Under the pieces are notes generated by a model that was given only the letters and a program-made list of their open reading frames with translations, did not search any database and was not told the origin of the DNA. A DNA stretch of 18,084 nucleotides. Source: Ruminococcus sp. Its GTDB lineage: Bacteria; Bacillota; Clostridia; Oscillospirales; Ruminococcaceae. The stretch lies in the NCBI GenBank assembly GCA_024697705.1, contig JAILFF010000157.1:1-18084 (forward strand), read 5' to 3'. Positions 14,134 to 18,084 of this stretch are shown here, one piece after another. Both the position numbers and the translations under genes were made by a program. Within the stretch, counting starts at the first letter, position 1, and every line of letters starts with the position of its first letter.

Positions 14134-14727
14134 AAAAGTGAGGACAAAACCAAAAGTCTTAGGAAGGGGTTGGCACGAGTAAAGCTCGTGCAGGGGAGAA
14201 CCCTTCTTCAGAAGGGGTTCCCCCACAGTCTGAACGGTTCAAGTCTCATAAGAATTAGCAAAAATCAGTTCGGTACAAAATAAAATCGGCAATTTCATAA
14301 AAAAGCGTACAAAAACGCACAATTGAATAGCTCTGCAAATCGTGACAAAAACAAGCAAATTTCCGATTTTATATTTGCGGAAGAGCGAAGCGATTTCCGC
14401 AAATAATTGCGCCTTGCTCCACCGTGAGGATTATTCACAGCTTCGCGCCTTTGTTGCATGAAATATCGCCTGTCTGAACTTCGTTCAGACCTGCTCTTTC
14501 ATGCAAATAAAATCGGCAATTTACTTGTTCCCGTACTGTCTTACAGAGCTATAAACTTCTGCCTTCCTGTGAGTTTTTTTATAAATTGCCGATTTTATTT
14601 TGTACTGTACGCTTTTCTTTCTCCGAATTGATTGCTTGAACCGCTCAGACTGTGGGGGAAAACCCTTCTGAAGAAGGGTTATTCCCCCACACCCCCTTTC
14701 CTAAGACTTTTGGTTTGCCTTCACTTT
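14134..14727. repeat. Nested inverted-repeat element, about 590 bp, non-coding
   Basis: The outer arms of about 95-110 bases (14134-14242 and 14634-14727) are reverse complements with small differences. Shared parts include CCAAAAGTCTTAGGAA, AACCCTTCTTCAGAAG and CCCCCACAGTCTGA. The left arm replaces part of a G-run with a small hairpin GCACGAG/CTCGTGC (14173-14191). An inner pair is a perfect 23-base inverted repeat: 14273-14295 and 14583-14605. An 18-base direct copy of it (AAATAAAATCGGCAATTT) recurs at 14505-14522. Central hairpins are ATTTGCGGAA/TTCCGCAAAT (about 14373-14404), TTGCATGAAA/TTTCATGCAA (14454-14463/14498-14507) and, inside the latter, GTCTGAAC-TTC-GTTCAGAC (14472-14490). There is no transposase and no convincing reading frame. 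It is probably a MITE-like element or a large structured RNA. Confidence 0.82.
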
Positions 14728-14848
14728 GCGGGATTTGTTTTTTTGCCGAAAATGCAGATCGCACCGAAATTCATAGGAATTTTTGTGAATAAAACGTATA
14801 AAAATACTGAAATATTTTAAATAATATATATAGTCTATGGCAAAAGCT

Positions 14849-14878
14849 TTGTCAATAATGTAATATATAATATATGAT
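14849..14878 (+). promoter_or_regulatory. Possible promoter of the XRE regulator gene
   Basis: TTGTCA (14849-14854), 18-base spacer, TATGAT (14873-14878). It lies in a very AT-rich stretch; the better -10 TATAAT at 14866-14871 has no -35 at proper distance. Confidence 0.42.
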
Positions 14879-14908
14879 ATTAGTTAAATAAAAAAGGAGG
14901 GTAAGATC

Positions 14909-15256
14909 ATGAGCGACATCATCAGGCAGTTCGGCAAGCGCGTAAAATTTTACCGAATGAAACAGAAGATAAGCCAGGAAAGACTTGCGGAGATCGCGGG
15001 GCTTCACCCCACTTATATTGGTCAGGTCGAGCGCGGTGAAAAGAATTGCACGCTTGAAACAGCCGAAAAGGTCGCAAACGGACTTGGCGTGCCGCTGGAA
15101 GAGCTTGTCAGCGACCTTTCCGACAGATCTTCCGATTCGTCCGCCGCAAACAAGGATAACGACGAGATAAGATACATCATAAAGCACCTGATAAACATGG
15201 ACAGCCGCAAGCTCGCGTTCATTTCAAATATGATAGAACGGCTGAAAGACCTGTGA
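14909..15256 (+). CDS. Small XRE-family (HTH_3) transcriptional regulator
   Basis: The 115-residue protein has an N-terminal Cro/C1-type helix-turn-helix (residues ~6-62): FGKRVKFYRMKQKISQERLA, then the recognition segment LHPTYIGQVERGEKN and ETAEKVANGLGVPLEELV. A charged and Ser-rich linker (~65-82) leads to a short helical tail (85-115, IRYIIKHLINMDSRKLAFIS), perhaps for dimer formation. Targets are unknown. The ribosome site AAAGGAGGG lies 7-8 bases from the ATG and is one of the strongest in the window. The gene is flanked by the palindromic element upstream and a terminator downstream, so it stands alone between GH94 and GH2; whether it controls either is inference only. Confidence 0.87.
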   Translation: MSDIIRQFGKRVKFYRMKQKISQERLAEIAGLHPTYIGQVERGEKNCTLETAEKVANGLGVPLEELVSDLSDRSSDSSAANKDNDEIRYIIKHLINMDSRKLAFISNMIERLKDL

Positions 15257-15263
15257 TTTTTAT

Positions 15264-15302
15264 GGACATTTCCGTACTGCGGAGATGTCCTGTATTTTTT
15301 CT
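15264..15302 (+). terminator. Intrinsic terminator of the XRE gene
   Basis: Stem GGACAT (15264-15269) / ATGTCC (15285-15290), extended by an inner CCG/CGG, followed by TGTATTTTTT. Confidence 0.75.
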
Positions 15303-15333
15303 TTCGATAAATGTTAATTTTTTTATACAGATA

Positions 15334-15362
15334 GTGACAGCACGGCGCAAATATGCTATAAT
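15334..15362 (+). promoter_or_regulatory. Sigma-A promoter of the GH2 gene
   Basis: GTGACA (15334-15339), 17-base spacer, TATAAT (15357-15362). Just after the expected start of transcription lie the inverted pairs ACCGA/TCGGT (about 15376-15390) and CGATGA/TCATCG (15378-15383/15397-15402), which could be an operator or a leader hairpin. Confidence 0.7.
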
Positions 15363-15422
15363 CTAATAAAGAACCACCGATGACCTCGGTTTAATATCAT
15401 CGCACAGAGAGGATATTTTTAT

Positions 15423-18084
15423 ATGACAGACAGAATAGATCTTAGCGGCGAATGGCGGGCTTCGCTCGACGAAAACCGCACAGGCACAGCGCCCGAATAC
15501 GACTGCCGTATCACCCTCCCCGGAACTACCGCGCTTGCGGGGCTGGGCAGACTTAACGAACGCCGCGAAACAAGCTATCTCACGGAGGAATATCCCTTCG
15601 AGGGCGACGCTTGGTTCTCCCGAGAGGTCGATCTTTCGCCCGCATCGGGCAAGACCGCTCTGCTGTACTTAGAGCGCACCCGCATGACCGAATTGTCCAT
15701 AGACGGCGAGCTTATCGGCAGGCGCGACAGCCTTTCGGCGCCCCACGTTTACGACATCAGCCGATTTGCGGACGGCGTTCACAAGCTTGAGATCAAGGTC
15801 ACGAACACGGGCTACCCGACGAAAGGCGGTCATCTGACCTCGCCCGATACTCAGACGAACTGGAACGGCATCACGGGCGAGATCTCGGTGAGGATATATG
15901 ACAGCGTTTATGCCGAAGAGGTGCGCGTCACGCCGCTTTTCGCAGAGAAATCGTTCCGCATTTTCGCAAAGATAAAGGATGCCGAGAGCGGCAGGGCGAC
16001 GGTCTCGGCGGTGAGCTTTAACGGCAAGGGCAAGCCCCACGAGCCGCCTTCCTTGACTGCCGTTTTCACGGGCGGCGAACTGCTCTGCACGCTGCCGCTC
16101 GGCAATGACGCACGGGTCTGGGACGAGTATTCCCCCGAGCTTTACCGCATTTCGGTGACTATCGGCGGCGACACTACCACCGTGACGGCGGGGCTGCGCG
16201 AGTTTGCCGCGTCGGGGCGGCACTTCACGATAAACGGCAGACGGACTTTCCTGCGCGGCAGACACAGCGCGCTGCTCTTCCCGAAAACGGGCTGCGCTCC
16301 CACCGACCTCGAAAGCTGGCTGCGCGATATGGAGATATGCAAGAGCTACGGGATAAATCACGTTCGTTTTCATACCTGCTGTCCGCCCGAAGCCGCGTTT
16401 GAAGCCGCCGACAGACTTGGTATCTTCCTCGAACCCGAGCTGCCCTTCTGGGGGACTATCTACGCGCCCGGCGAGGAAGGCTTCGACGAGCGCGAACAGA
16501 ATTTCCTCATCGCGGAGGGCTTCCGTATGCTTGCGGAATACGGCAATCACCCGTCGTTCGTCATGATGTCGCTCGGCAACGAGCTTTGGGGCAGCGCGGA
16601 GCGGCTCGGCAGCATGATCTCGGCGTTCAGGCGCTTTGACAGCAGACATCTCTACACGCAAGGCTCCAACAATTTCCAGTTTGCGCCGCGTATCCTGCCC
16701 GAAGAGGATTTCTTCGTCGGCGTGCGGCTCTCGCGGGAAAGGCTGCTGCGCGGCTCCTATGCAATGTGCGACGCGCCGCTCGGTCACGTTCAGACCGAAA
16801 AGCCCTCGACCATGCATAACTACGATGACGCACTCTCCCCCGCCGATACTGCGTCGGAGCATCAGTCGGGCGGCGAGGTGCAGATACAGTTCGGCACGGG
16901 CACCAAGACCGTCAAAGCCGACGGCACGGACGGCGTGCTGATCCCAGAAATCCCTGTTATAACACATGAAATAGGTCAGTACGAGACCTTCCCCGATTTT
17001 GACGAGATCGAAAAGTACACGGGCGTTCTGAAAGCGCGGAATCTCGAAATCTTCCGCGAAAAGCTTGAAAGCGCGGGTCTTCTGCATTTAGCCCGCGATT
17101 ATTTTGAAGCTTCGGGAGCGCTTGCCGTGCAGTGCTACAAGGAAGAGCTTGAAGCTGCCTTCCGCACGGAGGGGCTTGCGGGCTTTCAGCTGCTCGATTT
17201 GCAGGACTTCACGGGACAGGGCACGGCGCTTGTCGGGGTGCTTGACGCATTTATGGATGAAAAAGGTATATGTTCCCCCGAGCATTGGCGGCAGTTCGGG
17301 GGTGACGCGGTGATAATGGCTGAGTTCCCCGACTACTGCTTACAGGGCGGCAGCGAGTTTTCAGCCGAGATTCGGCTTGCGAATTTCCGCCCGGGAATAG
17401 CGGGCAAACGCTTTTCGGCGAAGCTTATCTGCCGGTGCGGGAACGTCAAAGCGGAGATTAGCGGCACCGTTCCCGCGGGCGAACACGTAACGCTCGGACG
17501 AATTGAAACCGTACTCCCCTCCCCCGACGAGCCGAAGCGCTTCCGACTGGAGCTTTCGGTCGAGGAAACGGATATTTCCAACAGCTACGAGCTTTTCGTC
17601 TTCCCGAAGGAGCCCACCGAACCGCCCGAGGGGCTTGTTTTCGGCGAGATAAACTCCGCCGCCGAAAAGCTTCTCGCCGAGGGCAGGACGATACTTCTCG
17701 CCCGCCTGCCCGAGCAGACCCGCTCCGTCGAGGGCTTTTACTGCACGGACTTCTGGTGCTACCCGATGTTCCGTTCTATCTCTCAGTCGCTCGACCGCCC
17801 CGAGCCTGTCGGCACGATGGGTCTGCTGATAGACGACCGCCACCCCGCGCTCGCGGGCTTCCCCACAAAAACGTACAGCGAACCGCTTTGGTACAGCGCC
17901 GTGACAGGCTCCCGCAGCGAAATTATAAGCGACCTGCCGAACCGTGCGGAGATAAACGTCATCGTCAGGACGATAGACAATTTCGAGACGAACCGCGATC
18001 TCGCGCTGATGTACGAATACCCCTGCGGCGGCGGAAAGGTGCTCGTGCTGAACTGCGACCCCGAGAATCTTCGCCAAACGCCCG
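15423..18084 (+). CDS. Glycoside hydrolase family 2 enzyme (C-terminus beyond window)
   Basis: Direct translation from ATG 15423 gives an unbroken frame of 887 codons to the window end. The product starts MTDRIDLSGEWRASLDE, typical of the GH2 sugar-binding domain (residues ~5-165, with GDAWFSREVDL and NWNGITGEISV). An immunoglobulin-like domain (~165-275) and a TIM barrel (~280-600) follow. The acid/base is Glu387 in LGNELWG and the likely nucleophile Glu516 in THEIGQYETF. The HEIGQ nucleophile motif differs from LacZ-type enzymes and marks a less well characterised GH2 branch, so beta-galactosidase should not be assumed. Beta-rich C-terminal modules continue past residue 880. No signal peptide: cytoplasmic, so it should act on imported oligosaccharides. 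The ribosome site GAGAGGA (15407-15413) lies 9 bases from the start. Confidence 0.88.
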   Translation, partial: MTDRIDLSGEWRASLDENRTGTAPEYDCRITLPGTTALAGLGRLNERRETSYLTEEYPFEGDAWFSREVDLSPASGKTALLYLERTRMTELSIDGELIGRRDSLSAPHVYDISRFADGVHKLEIKVTNTGYPTKGGHLTSPDTQTNWNGITGEISVRIYDSVYAEEVRVTPLFAEKSFRIFAKIKDAESGRATVSAVSFNGKGKPHEPPSLTAVFTGGELLCTLPLGNDARVWDEYSPELYRISVTIGGDTTTVTAGLREFAASGRHFTINGRRTFLRGRHSALLFPKTGCAPTDLESWLRDMEICKSYGINHVRFHTCCPPEAAFEAADRLGIFLEPELPFWGTIYAPGEEGFDEREQNFLIAEGFRMLAEYGNHPSFVMMSLGNELWGSAERLGSMISAFRRFDSRHLYTQGSNNFQFAPRILPEEDFFVGVRLSRERLLRGSYAMCDAPLGHVQTEKPSTMHNYDDALSPADTASEHQSGGEVQIQFGTGTKTVKADGTDGVLIPEIPVITHEIGQYETFPDFDEIEKYTGVLKARNLEIFREKLESAGLLHLARDYFEASGALAVQCYKEELEAAFRTEGLAGFQLLDLQDFTGQGTALVGVLDAFMDEKGICSPEHWRQFGGDAVIMAEFPDYCLQGGSEFSAEIRLANFRPGIAGKRFSAKLICRCGNVKAEISGTVPAGEHVTLGRIETVLPSPDEPKRFRLELSVEETDISNSYELFVFPKEPTEPPEGLVFGEINSAAEKLLAEGRTILLARLPEQTRSVEGFYCTDFWCYPMFRSISQSLDRPEPVGTMGLLIDDRHPALAGFPTKTYSEPLWYSAVTGSRSEIISDLPNRAEINVIVRTIDNFETNRDLALMYEYPCGGGKVLVLNCDPENLRQTP

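Noticed and set aside
14632..14820. 62-codon frame at the right end of the palindromic element
   Set aside because: It lies mostly in the inverted repeat arm and AT-rich flank, has no ribosome site and gives no family resemblance.
15669..17087. Long reverse-strand open frame (472 codons) opposite the GH2 gene
   Set aside because: It is composition-driven shadowing: the forward frame has clear GH2 motifs through the whole stretch, and the reverse product is Arg/Ala/His-rich with no recognisable domain or ribosome site.

Overview
The window looks like a chromosomal segment from an anaerobic, low-to-mid GC Firmicute of the Ruminococcus/Oscillospiraceae type. The basis is a cytoplasmic cellobiose phosphorylase (GH94), an FAD/DUF1667 redox operon, a DUF1934 (YwiB-like) gene, strong AGGAGG-type ribosome sites and textbook sigma-A promoters with 17-bp spacers. 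The genus is an inference from gene content and style; no rRNA or tRNA gene is present to confirm it.

Layout. 1-497 (-): 5' part of an HSL-type alpha/beta hydrolase. 498-1032: divergent promoters and a probable free-standing structured RNA with its own terminator. 1033-2982 (+): a transglutaminase-like lipoprotein and a eukaryotic-type HisA. 3342-5927 (+): D-Ala-D-Ala ligase, glutamate racemase and a DUF1934 protein. Two related intergenic repeat elements, edged by tandem heptamers in opposite orientation, lie after hisA and after ddl. 6104-9164 (+): a tightly overlapping three-gene redox operon (GlpA-like FAD protein with a C-terminal Fe-S-type Cys cluster, NAD(P)/FAD oxidoreductase, DUF1667). 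9165-9267: a third heptamer-based inverted repeat between convergent genes. 9268-11175 (-): a LacI-type ligand-binding domain fused to a GGDEF diguanylate cyclase. 11653-14085 (+): cellobiose phosphorylase, divergent from it. 14134-14727: a non-coding element of about 0.6 kb built from nested inverted repeats. 14909-15256 (+): a small XRE regulator. 15423 to the end (+): a large GH2 glycoside hydrolase running off the window.

How the genes may work together. Ddl and MurI make D-Ala-D-Ala and D-Glu for peptidoglycan. The redox operon probably passes electrons from a small hydroxy-acid or glycerol-phosphate substrate to NAD(P) or another carrier. Around 9.3-18 kb the theme is intracellular sugar use: GH94 phosphorolysis of cellobiose, a GH2 enzyme with no signal peptide, and a cytoplasmic sensor with a LacI-like sugar-binding fold whose output is c-di-GMP rather than DNA binding. 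That last arrangement, together with the three heptamer elements and the 0.6-kb palindromic element, is the part most worth following up. No CRISPR array, prophage, transposase or obviously new defence system is visible.
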